6,961 nt of DNA. Source: Eggerthellaceae bacterium. Lineage in GTDB: Bacteria > Actinomycetota > Coriobacteriia > Coriobacteriales > Eggerthellaceae. How positions within the stretch are numbered: the first letter of the stretch is position 1; each line of letters begins with the position of its first letter. Location of the stretch: contig JAFXIM010000288.1 in assembly GCA_017533165.1 (NCBI GenBank), forward strand, positions 1-6,961, read 5' to 3'. The notes under the pieces were generated by a model that was given only the letters and a program-made list of their open reading frames with translations, ran no database searches and had not been told where the DNA came from. Shown piece after piece: positions 6,826-6,961 of the stretch. The position numbers were made by a program, and so were the translations under genes.

Positions 6826-6868
6826 AACGAGGTCGTTTTACAATGATGGAAGCTGTAAACGGCTCGTT
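6826..6868 (+). promoter_or_regulatory. Imperfect dyad/stem-loop overlapping the putative carB -10
   Basis: The left arm 6826-6842 pairs with the right arm 6854-6868: AACGAG with CTCGTT, CGTTT with AAACG, and ACA with TGT, interrupted by small bulges. The loop is 11 nt. The right arm runs into TTTT (6867-6870), giving it a terminator- or attenuator-like shape. The same stretch contains TACAAT (6839-6844), a good -10 with no clear -35. It could therefore be an operator over a promoter or an RNA leader structure. Confidence 0.45.
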
Positions 6869-6930
6869 TTCGTGCGCCCTGTTTCAGAGACGCATGAAAG
6901 CATGCACCGACTAACGTACGAGAGGTCCTC

Positions 6931-6961
6931 ATGGGAAAACGAACTGATATCAAGAAGGTTC
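6931..6961 (+). CDS. carB: Carbamoyl-phosphate synthase large subunit, 5' end only
   Basis: The first ten codons read MGKRTDIKKV, closely matching the well-known CarB N-terminus (MPKRTDIKK, followed in the family by the start of the ATP-grasp region). CarB makes carbamoyl phosphate for pyrimidine and arginine synthesis, using ammonia channelled from CarA. AGAGG (6921-6925) lies 5 nt before the ATG. The gene is cut by the window edge. No carA lies immediately upstream, where carAB operons usually place it. The identification rests on ten residues, so it is likely but not certain. Confidence 0.75.
   Translation, partial: MGKRTDIKKV

Larger units (their letters stand above)
6622..6930. other. 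309-bp intergenic region upstream of carB
   Basis: No gene is supported here. The plus strand from about 6665 to 6780 is pyrimidine-rich. The region carries a small UUCG hairpin just after the MFS stop, a 12-nt tandem repeat (6785-6807), a 6-bp stem-loop CTTTGC/GCAAAG (6807-6824), a long imperfect dyad (6826-6868) overlapping a -10-like TACAAT, and a short hairpin GCATG/CATGC (6892-6905) before the carB ribosome-binding site. The open frame on the minus strand across 6466-6822 is low-complexity and overlaps the MFS gene, so I treat it as a shadow. Confidence 0.6.

Overview
The window looks like chromosomal DNA from a moderately GC-rich bacterium. Several features suggest an anaerobic Actinomycetota of the class Coriobacteriia (Eggerthellaceae-like): a LytTR regulator paired with a large GHKL kinase, an Fe-S type PurF homologue beginning Met-Gly-Gly, an OFA/MCT-like MFS carrier, and GC-rich third codon positions. 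This placement is an inference from gene style, because no rRNA or other marker gene is present. A Firmicutes origin cannot be excluded.

Left part (about 1-2785, minus strand): a two-gene operon, read right to left, encodes a LytR/AgrA-type response regulator followed 17 nt later by a 663-residue membrane sensor histidine kinase. It ends at a clear rho-independent terminator (11-30). The kinase is unusual. Its membrane-pair plus dimerisation/phosphoacceptor segment occurs twice; the first copy has the histidine motif HDLRNQ and the second has lost it (QDLRDA). The only ATPase domain follows the second copy. A run of ten G (minus strand) lies in the leader of this operon.

Middle (2786-3723): a 350-bp divergent intergenic region contains a good sigma70-type promoter for ysxC/engB, which encodes a ribosome-assembly GTPase. 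A perfect 10-bp palindrome abuts that promoter's -35 element.

Right part (3724-6621, plus strand): a PurF-like gene and an MFS transporter gene form a tight pair, with stop and start one base apart. The PurF-like protein keeps the PRPP-binding site and all four cysteines expected for a [4Fe-4S] cluster, but it lacks the catalytic N-terminal cysteine and the other glutaminase residues. It is therefore unlikely to use glutamine as classical PurF does.

Far right (6622-6961): a 309-bp intergenic region contains a 12-nt tandem repeat, two consecutive stem-loops and a -10-like element. It leads to the first ten codons of carB (carbamoyl-phosphate synthase large subunit), cut by the window edge. 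No carA lies directly upstream.

The two best candidates for something undescribed are the internally duplicated kinase, with its homopolymeric leader, and the glutaminase-dead PurF homologue coupled to a transporter.
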